A stretch of DNA of 14,330 nt, taken from an uncultured Clostridia bacterium (GTDB taxonomy: Bacteria > Bacillota > Clostridia > Lachnospirales > Lachnospiraceae). Made by a program: the position numbers and the translations under genes. Positions 1 through 6,812 of this stretch are shown here, piece by piece; the stretch's first letter is position 1, and the number at the start of each line of letters is the position of its first letter. The stretch lies in NCBI GenBank assembly GCA_947178045.1, contig CAMWWR010000007.1, positions 1 to 14,330 on the forward strand. Reading direction: 5' to 3'. The notes under the pieces are model-generated. The model searched no databases. It was given only the letters and a program-made list of their open reading frames with translations, and was not told where the DNA came from.

Positions 1-52
1 GAAGGGATTCCCGGAACTACACTGCCGCCTGCGCGGCGGAATGAGAGGCAGC

Positions 53-754
53 ATGAAATTTCGAATCGCGGTCTGCGACGACGAGCAGACCTCGCTTTTA
101 TGGCTGGAGGAAGCGGCCGCCGCATGGGCGAAGGAAAGACAATACCGTGTTGAGCTTGTCCCTTTCTCCTCCGCGGAGGGCTTTCTTTTTGCGTACGGAG
201 AAAACAGGGCGTTTGATATCCTGCTTCTCGATGTCGAGATGAAGGGAATGAGCGGGCTCGAGCTGGCAAAACAGCTGAGGCAGGACGGGCTCCGCGCGGA
301 GATTGTTTTCATCACCTCCCATTTCGAGCTGTGCGGCGAAGGCTACGAGGTCGACGCCCTGCACTATCTGGTCAAGCCGGTATCGAAGGAACGGCTGAAC
401 GCGGTGCTCGACCGGGCGGCACAAAGGCTGTCCGTCGAAGCGCCGTCCGTCGTGATCGCCTGCGACGGCGAGACGATCAAGCTGCCGGAGCAGGATATCC
501 TGTATGTGGAAGCCTTCCTGCATTATGTTGCAATTTACACAGCGGCGCGCGAATACAGAGTCCACGAAAATTTTTCCGCCTTTGAAGCGAAGCTTTCCGA
601 CGACTTTTTCCGTCCGCACCGCAGCTACCTGGTCTCGCTGAAGCATGTGACGCGTATTTCCCGCACGCAGGTCTGGCTGGACAACGGCGCGGCGCTGCCG
701 CTGGCGCGCGGAAAATACGATGATATCAACCGGGCGTTTATTGAGCATAATTAA
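53..754 (+). CDS. LytTR-family response regulator (LytR/AgrA type)
   Basis: A 233-residue two-domain transcription factor. Residues 1-120 form a receiver domain: acidic pair in CDDE (D9, D10), phosphoacceptor D60 in LLLDVEM, and K108 in YLVKPV. Residues from about 133 to the end are a LytTR DNA-binding domain, shown by ILYVEAFLHYVAIYT, FFRPHRSYLVSL and LPLARGKY. The family binds DNA as a dimer at short direct repeats and usually pairs with a GHKL kinase, which here follows after 201 bp. ATG 53 is chosen because the protein then begins MKFRIAVCDDE, as is usual for receivers, and GAGAGG lies 4 nt upstream; an in-frame ATG at 41 has no room for a ribosome binding site. The frame remains open to the left edge of the window, but those residues look non-coding. 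The product is clear; its target genes are not visible. Confidence 0.93.
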   Translation: MKFRIAVCDDEQTSLLWLEEAAAAWAKERQYRVELVPFSSAEGFLFAYGENRAFDILLLDVEMKGMSGLELAKQLRQDGLRAEIVFITSHFELCGEGYEVDALHYLVKPVSKERLNAVLDRAAQRLSVEAPSVVIACDGETIKLPEQDILYVEAFLHYVAIYTAAREYRVHENFSAFEAKLSDDFFRPHRSYLVSLKHVTRISRTQVWLDNGAALPLARGKYDDINRAFIEHN

Positions 755-763
755 AGAAACTCC

Positions 764-822
764 GGGAAACGCTGATTAAAGTGTTTCCGGCACCGGATTT
801 GCGCCGCGAAGCGGTATATTCC
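764..822 (+). repeat. Palindromic dispersed repeat, copy A
   Basis: A stem of GGAAACGCT (765-773) with AGTGTTTCC (780-788, one G-T pair) is followed by about 34 bp ending in TATATTCC. The stem and the tail recur with few mismatches at 5005-5063, so the unit is nearly 60 bp long. It lies between the LytTR regulator and the GHKL kinase, where the kinase lacks its expected membrane region. It may be a small non-autonomous element or a REP-like extragenic repeat. No transposase or target duplication is visible. Confidence 0.7.
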
Positions 823-835
823 CTGGATCAGGAAT

Positions 836-983
836 AATATCACAGGCAGGCTTGCGGCTTGTGACAGACACGGATACCAATTTGGAAAAAAGCATTTTCA
901 AACGTTTGTCTGAGGAAATATCACAGGCAGACCTGCAACAGGCACGGGTATCGATATGAGAAAAAAGACCTTTTTGAAAATCG
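836..983 (+). repeat. Imperfect tandem duplication, offset 81 bp
   Basis: The segment starting AATATCACAGGCAG at 836 recurs starting at 917. Beyond the identical start, both copies share CACGGATACC/CACGGGTATC and an A-rich stretch followed by a T-rich one (GGAAAAAAGCATTTTC against GAGAAAAAAGACCTTTTT), with a gap of about 4 nt. The second copy runs into the first codons of the kinase at 956. The duplication therefore created or altered the 5' end of that gene. Alignment was by eye. Confidence 0.65.
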
Positions 984-1627
984 TGGATATGCAGACGGAG
1001 CTGACGGAAAAGCATCTGGACGAGGTGCGCAGCATCCACCGGGAGATGCGGGGCTACAAGCACGATTTCCACCACCACCTGCAGACGCTGCGGGGGCAGC
1101 TGGAGGCGGGCGAGTACGAGCGTGCGCTGCATTACATCGACGAGCTGGATTCCGACATTATAAATCTGGACACCCTTCTGAAAACGGGCAATATTTCCGC
1201 GGACGCCATTCTCTCGGCAAAGCTGCCGCAGGCAAAAGCAGCCGGCGTCAGCATATCCGTGAAGGCGAATATTCCGGACAATCTGTCCCTCACTGACGTG
1301 GAACTGAGCATCATCCTCGGCAATCTGCTTGACAACGCTGTCGAGGCATGTCGGAGCGTGCCGCCGGAAGAACGTTTTCTGCGGCTCTACATCACGATGA
1401 AGGGTCCCATGCTCTATTTCTCCATGCTCAATTCCGCGGGGCCAAAGCAGGAGAAAAGAGGAAAGCTTTTTGCTACGCGCAAGGGCGGTCTGCACGGCTT
1501 CGGACTCCGCCGCGCCGAAAATATTATTGAGGAGCACGGCGGCTGGTGCAAATACAACAGTGAGGACGGCGCGTTTTCTACGGAATTCCTTGTGCCGGCC
1601 AAGGAAAAGGGGGACGAAACAAAATGA
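956..1627 (+). CDS. GHKL sensor histidine kinase lacking a sensor/membrane domain (possibly 5'-truncated)
   Basis: A 223-residue AgrC/CitA-like kinase core. Residues 1-30 are a short helical linker. H36 in YKHDFHHHLQTL is the likely phosphoacceptor. LGNLLDNAVEA (121-131) is the N-box, and GLHGFGLRRAENI (178-190) is the glycine-rich ATP-binding box. Family members usually carry four to seven N-terminal membrane helices; none is present. An in-frame TGA lies about 14 codons upstream, so no longer form can be read. No good ribosome binding site precedes ATG 956; ATG 989 is an alternative. The preceding DNA holds a palindromic repeat and a duplication, suggesting loss of the 5' half. All catalytic boxes remain intact and the stop overlaps the next start (ATGA), which argues for continued expression. 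It may act as a cytosolic kinase for the upstream LytTR regulator or be a decaying remnant. Confidence 0.85.
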   Translation: MRKKTFLKIVDMQTELTEKHLDEVRSIHREMRGYKHDFHHHLQTLRGQLEAGEYERALHYIDELDSDIINLDTLLKTGNISADAILSAKLPQAKAAGVSISVKANIPDNLSLTDVELSIILGNLLDNAVEACRSVPPEERFLRLYITMKGPMLYFSMLNSAGPKQEKRGKLFATRKGGLHGFGLRRAENIIEEHGGWCKYNSEDGAFSTEFLVPAKEKGDETK

Positions 1628-3621
1628 AGGAGAACAATCGCTTTGGGAGATATTATCGCGCGGTCTTCGGAGGTATCCTGTGCATCCTTGTGTTCCTCAC
1701 CGCCTGCGGAAAAATGAAAATAGAGCCGGGCGTGCCGCTGCAAGAGCTCCGGACCGAGTATGAGGCGGAGGGAGCCGTCAAGGCAGTCACAACCCTGAAG
1801 GACGGTACAATATTCGCCATTACGGCAAGGGAAGGCAAGCCTTATTGTCTTTATCGCTTTAACGCGCAGGGCGAGCGCACCGGCCTGTACCCTCTGGACG
1901 GTTATGCAAATATTGACTCGATCGCCGCGGAGGAGGACGGAGATACCGTATATTTTATGGGACAATCGAACAGCCTCTATATGTCCCTGGCGAAATACCG
2001 GATCAGCACGGGAGAGCTGGAAAACCTGTGTAACTTCGGAAAGGCCTTCGCCCAGGTCACGCAGATCGTTCTGCTGGATGATAAAATATACGCAATGGGA
2101 CAGCGCAGATTCCACCCGACGCTTTTAATGAGCGCCAACGCCTCAAACGAATATGATTTTTCGGCCGGGGATACCCTCATGTATTACTCCCTCGCCGAGA
2201 ACTTCTACCTGCCGATGGAGCTCGAGTCTCCGATCAGCATAGCCTCCGGCGGCAACGGAACCCTCATTGCACTTGCATACTTCCGGGATGACGGCTACTG
2301 TCTGGTCGAATATGACCCGAAGGAGGATGTCTTCCAGGCAAAAACAAAGCTGGAGGAATACAAATTTTACGACTTTGCCGTCTGCAACGAAGGGAAAAGC
2401 CTGCTGTACAATAACCCGGGAAATTCTCAGGGAATTGTAATGTCGGATTTTGACAGCATCAACCTGGAAATCGAGGTTTACGACACTTCCGCGTCCCATG
2501 TCTCCAACCGGGTATGGTACGGGAACGGCCTGGTATTTCTGCAGGATTTCGATTCCAATAAGCTCGTCAGCTTTCCGCTGGCCGACGTGCAGAAGAACAA
2601 TAAAACGGTGAGTCTGATCTCAACATACGAGCTGTCCTCGGTGGCTCCGTACGGCTGCGGCTATGCACTGGAGCGCATCGACGAGAGCTGGGATAAGATC
2701 GCGCTGAAAATGCTGGCGCAGGATCAGGATTACGATCTGTGCATGGGCTCCTCGGATTATGCCGGAAGCATTACCCTGCGGGACAGCGGCACGCTTTACC
2801 CTCTGAACGATCTGCCCGGCATCGAGGAATATCTTGACAAATGCTTTCCGTACATACGCGAGGCAGCCACCGACGAAAACGGAATGATATGGATGCTTCC
2901 ATTTTCCGTAAACACCTGGGCAATTCGTGTGGAGGAGGAGCAGATGGAGCAAGCCGGCGTCCGGCTGCGCGATCACATGACCATCAGCGAGTTTGCCGAC
3001 GCTGTCTCCGAGCTGCCGCCGGAGGCTGCGGGACGGCTGGAAATATCTCCGGATCATATCGGCAGCTATTTTTTCCGACAGTATTTCCGGCACAATACGA
3101 CGGCACAGAACGAATTTTTTCTCGAATGTCTGAGTGACCTGAGAATGCTGTATCAAAACAGGGAGCTGCTGCAATTCACGAAATATGTGCCCGGCGAAAA
3201 CCGGCTGCTCGGTCTGCTGGACTGTTATGGAAGACAGCCGGAGCTTGAAGCGATGATGATCGGGAGCTCAGGCTCGTTATACAATATTCCAAAGGGCAGA
3301 GCCGAAGACAAAAACAGCGTGACGGTCTATTTTCTTGCCGTCAATCAAAAATCCCCGCGGCTTGCCGAAGCTCTGCGGTATCTTGCGGATCTGATGGCAT
3401 ACCTGATGAAGCGAAACGATCTCCTGTACTTCCGGGACTGTGAGACGGAGCCCGGTTCGCCGCGGGAGCAGATTTACCGGCTCTTTGAGGACGGGGAGGT
3501 CTGCTTTGCCGTGGACGAGGATGTCTGCGGAGACTATGCCGAGGTGCTCGCCGGGAACCGGCCGCTGGAGGAATACATACAGGAAATAGAGCGCAGATTC
3601 CGGCTGTTTTTAAAGGAGTAA
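1624..3621 (+). CDS. Large lipoprotein with solute-binding-protein-like C-terminal half
   Basis: A 665-residue secreted protein. A basic N-terminus and hydrophobic helix (about residues 12-27) end in the lipobox LTAC, with C28 the lipidated cysteine, so it should be anchored on the outer face of the membrane. Residues 45-325 look like a beta-rich, propeller-like region with repeated strand patterns such as GTIFAITAREGKPYCLYRF and LLDDKIYAMG. From about 330, the sequence resembles family 1 extracellular solute-binding proteins: ALKMLAQDQDYDLCMGSS, LYPLNDLPGIEEYL, ENGMIWMLPFSVNTWAI. No ABC permease genes are nearby, so transport is unlikely. ATG 1624 overlaps the kinase stop by 4 nt, implying translational coupling. 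As that kinase has no sensor of its own, this protein may be the extracellular sensing partner, although a membrane link is not visible. The lipoprotein call is firm; the function is inference. Confidence 0.85.
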   Translation: MKENNRFGRYYRAVFGGILCILVFLTACGKMKIEPGVPLQELRTEYEAEGAVKAVTTLKDGTIFAITAREGKPYCLYRFNAQGERTGLYPLDGYANIDSIAAEEDGDTVYFMGQSNSLYMSLAKYRISTGELENLCNFGKAFAQVTQIVLLDDKIYAMGQRRFHPTLLMSANASNEYDFSAGDTLMYYSLAENFYLPMELESPISIASGGNGTLIALAYFRDDGYCLVEYDPKEDVFQAKTKLEEYKFYDFAVCNEGKSLLYNNPGNSQGIVMSDFDSINLEIEVYDTSASHVSNRVWYGNGLVFLQDFDSNKLVSFPLADVQKNNKTVSLISTYELSSVAPYGCGYALERIDESWDKIALKMLAQDQDYDLCMGSSDYAGSITLRDSGTLYPLNDLPGIEEYLDKCFPYIREAATDENGMIWMLPFSVNTWAIRVEEEQMEQAGVRLRDHMTISEFADAVSELPPEAAGRLEISPDHIGSYFFRQYFRHNTTAQNEFFLECLSDLRMLYQNRELLQFTKYVPGENRLLGLLDCYGRQPELEAMMIGSSGSLYNIPKGRAEDKNSVTVYFLAVNQKSPRLAEALRYLADLMAYLMKRNDLLYFRDCETEPGSPREQIYRLFEDGEVCFAVDEDVCGDYAEVLAGNRPLEEYIQEIERRFRLFLKE

Positions 3622-3675
3622 CAGAAAACGCTGCTTTGGCTTTCCTCCGATGCAGAGGCATATAACGACAACAGA

Positions 3676-3732
3676 AAACAGCCTGTCCCCATTCTTTTGC
3701 GCAAGCAGCGCCGGGACAGGCTGTTTATTTTT
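3676..3732. terminator. Bidirectional Rho-independent terminator
   Basis: A perfect 14-bp inverted repeat, AAACAGCCTGTCCC (3676-3689) and GGGACAGGCTGTTT (3713-3726), with a 23-nt loop. ATTTTT follows on the + strand, and a shorter T run (TTTTC) follows on the - strand. It sits between the convergent ends of the lipoprotein operon (3621) and the abrB-like gene (3781) and should stop transcription from both sides. Confidence 0.9.
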
Positions 3733-3780
3733 CAGAAGCTTCAGAATCCGCAGAGGGATGCACAGAAAATCAGAAGATTT

Positions 3781-4038
3781 TTACTCGATAATGTTTGCAA
3801 GCTTTGCCATCTCGATGATGGAGGCCCTGGAGACATTCTTTCCGCAGTATTCGATCAGATCGGTCTTCGTTCCGTTGAAGATGTCCACCGGCTCGTATTT
3901 TTCGAGAATAATGCGGTTCTCCTCAACATAGATTTCAAGGGGATCCCTCTCTCCGACCCCAAGCGTCCTCCTGAGCTCAATCGGAAGAGTAATACGCCCC
4001 AGCTCATCAAGCCTCCTGACAATACCAGTACTCTTCAT
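3781..4038 (-). CDS. AbrB/SpoVT-type transition-state regulator
   Basis: An 85-residue DNA-binding protein. The N-terminus MKSTGIVRRLDELGRITLPI followed by ELRRTLGVGERDPLEIYV is the classic AbrB swapped-hairpin domain, which binds DNA as a dimer or tetramer and controls stationary-phase or sporulation genes in Firmicutes. The C-terminal 35 residues hold LIEYCGKNVSRASIIEMAKLA, a short helical tail. An in-frame ATG nine bases further upstream (4047) directly abuts GAGAGG; from ATG 4038 the spacing to GAGAGG is 9 nt and the protein begins as relatives do, so 4038 is preferred. A promoter is proposed at 4151-4179. It is divergent from spmA. It could be called abrB or spoVT-like; the paralogue cannot be decided from sequence alone. 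Confidence 0.92.
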   Translation of the reverse strand: MKSTGIVRRLDELGRITLPIELRRTLGVGERDPLEIYVEENRIILEKYEPVDIFNGTKTDLIEYCGKNVSRASIIEMAKLANIIE

Positions 4039-4150
4039 AGTACACATCCTCTCTTTCCCTTCAGATGAAGTTTTTCAAAAACAGTCCATATCCAAAACAA
4101 CAAATAAGATTACCAGTTCGTGTAAAAATTTAATTGCTTTTACCAGAAGT

Positions 4151-4179
4151 AGAATAACACAAAATTTGGAATTCGTCAA
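4151..4179 (-). promoter_or_regulatory. SigmaA-type promoter for the abrB-like gene
   Basis: On the minus strand TTGACG (4179-4174), a 17-nt spacer and TATTCT (4156-4151) give near-consensus -35 and -10 boxes. The start would fall near 4144, leaving about 105 nt of leader before ATG 4038. The -35 box lies inside one arm of the inverted repeat described at 4171-4284. The -10 match is 4 of 6. Confidence 0.5.
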
Positions 4180-4284
4180 CGAAAAAAGAAATATTTTCGT
4201 ATTTCCTGGCATAAATTGTATAGAAAACTGATAAAGGACGGCAGATATAGAGAATAAGCAGCATCGGAAACAATGTTGACGAAT
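4171..4284. promoter_or_regulatory. Widely spaced perfect 10-bp inverted repeat in the abrB-spmA divergent region
   Basis: ATTCGTCAAC (4171-4180) and its exact reverse complement GTTGACGAAT (4275-4284) lie 94 bp apart. The left copy contains the abrB-side -35 box; the right copy is 42 bp before the spmA ATG. The arms do not extend further. It could be a pair of binding sites for one regulator, possibly with looping. Chance occurrence of a 10-bp match in about 280 bp is unlikely but not excluded. No other feature was recognised between 4048 and 4325. Confidence 0.35.
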
Positions 4285-4325
4285 CTGCCCGAACAAAATG
4301 CAATTACATTTGTGCGGAGGAAAAT

Positions 4326-4952
4326 ATGCTTAATTTTATTTGGGGTGGAATGATTCTAATCGGTATTTTGTATGCAGCATTTCATGGTACAATGCCCGAG
4401 GTGGGCGAGGCTGCGCTGACCTCTGCACGGGACGCCGTAAATCTGTGCATCACCATGCTCGGAGTGATGGGACTTTGGCTTGGGCTTATGGAAGTGGCAA
4501 GAGCATCCGGCATTATGGAGCGTCTGACAAAGCGACTGCAGCCGGCGCTGCATTTTCTGTTTCCGAATATACCAGCCAGGCATCCGAGCCTAGAGGCGAT
4601 CGGTATCAATCTGATCGCCAATCTGCTGGGACTGGGCTGGGCCGCTACCCCGGCCGGGCTTAAAGCAATGGAAGAGCTTTCCGAACTGGAAAAGGAGCGG
4701 AAAAATCCGGAATATCTGACAGAGGGCAACCGCCGCGCAAGCAATGAAATGTGCACCTTTCTCGTGCTGAATATATCATCACTGCAGCTGATCCCGGTCA
4801 ACGTGATCGCCTACCGCAGTCAGTACGGAAGCGCCAGCCCGACAGCGGTCATCGCACCTGCAATTGCAGCGACGCTTTTCAGTACAGTGGTGGCGGTGGC
4901 GTATTGTAAAATTATGGGAGCAAAGACCTGTAGAAGCACAAAAAAACTGTGA
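4326..4952 (+). CDS. spmA: Spore maturation protein A
   Basis: A 208-residue integral membrane protein of the nucleoside-recognition (Gate) domain family. Diagnostic stretches are MLNFIWGGMILIGI at the start, GTMPEVGEAALTSARDAVNL, LCITMLGVMGLWLGLMEVA, NLIANLLGLGWAATPAGLKA and NEMCTFLVLNISSLQLIPVN. Hydrophobic segments lie near residues 3-20, 38-58, 95-112, 146-165 and 176-197. In Bacillus, SpmA with SpmB is needed for spore core dehydration and heat resistance, probably at the spore membrane. GCGGAGG lies about 5 nt before ATG. A sporulation-sigma promoter was not identified with confidence. In most sporeformers spmB follows directly; here a palindromic repeat and the convergent permease follow instead, so spmB is either elsewhere or absent. 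The C-terminal tail after the last helix is short and basic. Confidence 0.93.
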   Translation: MLNFIWGGMILIGILYAAFHGTMPEVGEAALTSARDAVNLCITMLGVMGLWLGLMEVARASGIMERLTKRLQPALHFLFPNIPARHPSLEAIGINLIANLLGLGWAATPAGLKAMEELSELEKERKNPEYLTEGNRRASNEMCTFLVLNISSLQLIPVNVIAYRSQYGSASPTAVIAPAIAATLFSTVVAVAYCKIMGAKTCRSTKKL

Positions 4953-5004
4953 CTTTTAATGCGGATCGCAGGGAATGATCATCAGCCATGATGAAAACTT
5001 TCAG

Positions 5005-5063
5005 GGGAAACGATGAATAAAGCGTTTCCCGCGCCGGATTTGTGCCGCGAAGCAGCATATTCC
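5005..5063 (+). repeat. Palindromic dispersed repeat, copy B
   Basis: Arms GGGAAACG (5005-5012) and CGTTTCCC (5023-5030) are followed by a tail, CGCCGGATTTGTGCCGCGAA and on to CATATTCC, that matches copy A at 764-822 except for a few transitions and a 1-nt indel. It fills the gap between the convergent ends of spmA and the purine permease. A small AT-rich hairpin (TCATCA/TGATGA, 4979-4994) just before it may be a weak terminator for spmA. Confidence 0.7.
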
Positions 5064-5131
5064 TTTGCAAATCCGCAAGCCTCTGGTGCATGCAGAAAAA
5101 TCGAAAGAAAAGGGCACAGGAAATTTATGGA

Positions 5132-5161
5132 AACCGGCAGGGCTTTAAAACCCTGCCGGTT
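5132..5161 (-). terminator. Hairpin terminator of the purine permease gene
   Basis: A perfect 11-bp stem, AACCGGCAGGG (5132-5142) and CCCTGCCGGTT (5151-5161), with an 8-nt loop, lies 6 nt past the permease stop codon. On the minus strand, the stem is followed by an imperfect T-rich stretch. It may also block read-through from spmA on the other strand. Confidence 0.75.
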
Positions 5162-5167
5162 CGTCAA

Positions 5168-6592
5168 TCAGTGAGTTACAAAGAACATGATGGCAAACAA
5201 AGCACCGATGACCCAGGTCCCCGCCTTGATCTCCTTTACCTTCCCGGTAAACAGGCACAGGAATATGTACGAAATCAAGCCGAATGCGATGCCGTAGCTG
5301 ATGTTGTAGGTAAACGGCATGAAGGAGATGGTCAGGAACGCCGGAAGCGCAACCGCGGCATTGTTCCAGTCGATCTTCAGCACTGCGCCCATCATCAGCA
5401 CGCCGACGAAAATCAGAACCGCAGCGGTCGCGCAGCCCGGAATCAGGGAGGCGATCGGGCTCAGGAACATGGTGATAAAGAACATGCCCGCCGTTATGAC
5501 AGCAGAAAGGCCGGTGCGCCCGCCCTCCGCGATACCGGAGGAGGCCTCCACGAACGTCGTTACGGTGGAGGTTCCGCAGACAGAGCCGCAGACCGTGGCG
5601 ATCGCGTCCGAGAGCATTGCCTTCTGGAAATTCGGAACCTCGCCCTTCTCTGTCAGCATAATGCCGCGCGAGCAGGCGCCGAACAGCGTTCCGAGCGTAT
5701 CAAACATATCAACAAGGCAGAAGGCAAGCGCCGTTGTGATAAGCAGAATAATCAGGGAGCCGGCCGAATGCCCTTCCACATCAAGGTATGCGGTAAAATC
5801 AAAGCCCTGCGTAAATACCTTGCCGAAGGAGAGCTCGCCGAAATCCTTAAATGCAGTGAACGGGTTGAAATTGAATTCGTCACCGAAACCGACATAGAAA
5901 TCTTTTACCGTGAAGCCGAGAATATAGTATGCCGCGGTTCCGCCGAGCATTCCCCAGAAAACGGCTCCCCTCACCTTTTTCGCGGTGAGCGCCGCGATGG
6001 CGATCAATGCAAAGATCGTTACGAGCATCGGCATAACGGAGGCCCAGGTAGCTTTTCCGTTGAACAAGTTGAAGGATTCCAGCGTGACGCCGGTCGAACT
6101 GTCCTTCGCGACGATGCCCGCGTTCTGCAGGCCGAGGAATGCGATAAAAAGCCCGATGCCCGCCGGAATTGCCATTCGTACACAGTCCGGAATGGCACTG
6201 AAGATTTTTTCACGCAGTCCGGTCACGGTCAGCACAACAAAGAGCACGCCGTCAAACAGTACGAGAACAAGCGCGTTGGCGTATGTCAGGCCAAAACCAA
6301 AGCAGACTGTGTAGACAAAGAAGGCATTCAGCCCCATGCCGGAGGCCTGCGCGAGCGGCAGATTGGCAAGCAGGCCGATCAGCAGAGTTCCCGCGACTGC
6401 CGAGACCGCGGTCGCAATATAGACCGCATTGTACAGCTTGTTCTCCTCCACGTTCATGGTCGGCGCAAGATCAGAAAACATTCCGGCATTTACCATGAGA
6501 ATGTAGGCCATCGCCATGAACGTCGTCAGGCCGGCCAGTATCTCGATTTTTACCGTGGAGCCGTTTTCCTTTACACGAAAAAACTTTTCCAT
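5168..6592 (-). CDS. pbuG: NCS2-family purine permease (guanine/hypoxanthine or adenine)
   Basis: A 474-residue membrane transporter with about 12-14 hydrophobic helices, matching the AzgA/PbuG branch of the NCS2 family, which imports purine bases with protons. The N-terminus MEKFFRVKENGSTVKIEILA and GLTTFMAMAYILMVN are typical. ASGMGLNAFF (83-92), LVDMFDTLGTL (293-303) and EASSGIAEGGRTG (349-361) are the conserved loop and half-helix motifs that form the substrate site, including an acidic residue in each of the last two. Length and all motifs are normal, so the gene appears intact. AAGAGG lies about 10 nt before ATG. It is transcribed alone, with its own hairpin terminator. No purine riboswitch aptamer was recognised upstream, but the leader is structured. 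Which base is transported cannot be decided, so the symbol denotes the family (pbuG/pbuO type). Confidence 0.93.
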   Translation of the reverse strand: MEKFFRVKENGSTVKIEILAGLTTFMAMAYILMVNAGMFSDLAPTMNVEENKLYNAVYIATAVSAVAGTLLIGLLANLPLAQASGMGLNAFFVYTVCFGFGLTYANALVLVLFDGVLFVVLTVTGLREKIFSAIPDCVRMAIPAGIGLFIAFLGLQNAGIVAKDSSTGVTLESFNLFNGKATWASVMPMLVTIFALIAIAALTAKKVRGAVFWGMLGGTAAYYILGFTVKDFYVGFGDEFNFNPFTAFKDFGELSFGKVFTQGFDFTAYLDVEGHSAGSLIILLITTALAFCLVDMFDTLGTLFGACSRGIMLTEKGEVPNFQKAMLSDAIATVCGSVCGTSTVTTFVEASSGIAEGGRTGLSAVITAGMFFITMFLSPIASLIPGCATAAVLIFVGVLMMGAVLKIDWNNAAVALPAFLTISFMPFTYNISYGIAFGLISYIFLCLFTGKVKEIKAGTWVIGALFAIMFFVTH

Positions 6593-6610
6593 AATACAAC
6601 TACCTCTTTC

Positions 6611-6675
6611 TGTCAGCCCGTATTTTCAGAAGCGGCTCCCGCCGGAGGCGGCGGAGTCCTCTGTGTCCGCTGACA
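6611..6675 (-). ncRNA. Structured 5' leader of the purine permease mRNA
   Basis: On the minus strand TGTCAGC (6675-6669) can pair with GCTGACA (6617-6611), closing a 65-nt region immediately before the AAGAGG ribosome binding site. Inside, CAGAGG pairs with CTTCTG and CTCCGCC with GGCGG(G)AG to form a long GC-rich stem with small bulges. The proposed promoters would start transcription at or next to this element. It does not resemble the purine riboswitch core. It may be a cis-regulatory RNA or only an mRNA-stabilising structure. Confidence 0.4.
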
Positions 6676-6710
6676 ATTATTAAATTATCATAAACATTGT
6701 AAAAATTCAA
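6676..6710 (-). promoter_or_regulatory. Likely promoter region of the purine permease gene
   Basis: On the minus strand two overlapping readings fit sigmaA: TTGAAT (6710-6705) with 15 nt to GATAAT (6689-6684), and TTTACA (6703-6698) with 16 nt to AATAAT (6681-6676). Neither is perfect. Both place the transcript start at or just upstream of the structured leader. Confidence 0.4.
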
Positions 6711-6796
6711 GAGATATAGTCGAGTTATACATTTTTGTTATTATTGTTCTCTGATATGCCGCCCAAAAAGGCGCTAACCATGCCTTCACAATTCCC

Positions 6797-6812
6797 TGAC
6801 GGCGCGCCGTCA
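6797..6812. promoter_or_regulatory. Perfect 16-bp palindrome, candidate operator
   Basis: TGACGGCGCGCCGTCA is a perfect palindrome in the divergent region between the permease and the OmpR-type operon, 30 bp upstream of the -35 box of the latter. The flanks are AT-rich, so the GC-rich core stands out. It could be a dimeric repressor or activator site; the regulator is unknown. Confidence 0.45.

Noticed and set aside
776..1537. A 253-codon - strand open frame over the kinase gene
   Set aside because: It is antisense to the GHKL core and includes the duplicated non-coding segment; there is no ribosome binding site or domain.
3622..3662. A further copy of the palindromic repeat after the lipoprotein gene
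   Set aside because: GAAAACGCTG followed by CTTTCC resembles the stem, but the arms do not pair well and the tail does not match.
5042..6673. A 543-codon open frame on the + strand
   Set aside because: It lies opposite the pbuG-like gene, whose protein has every NCS2 motif. The + strand product is Arg/Gln/His-rich with no family resemblance and no ribosome binding site; it is an antisense shadow.
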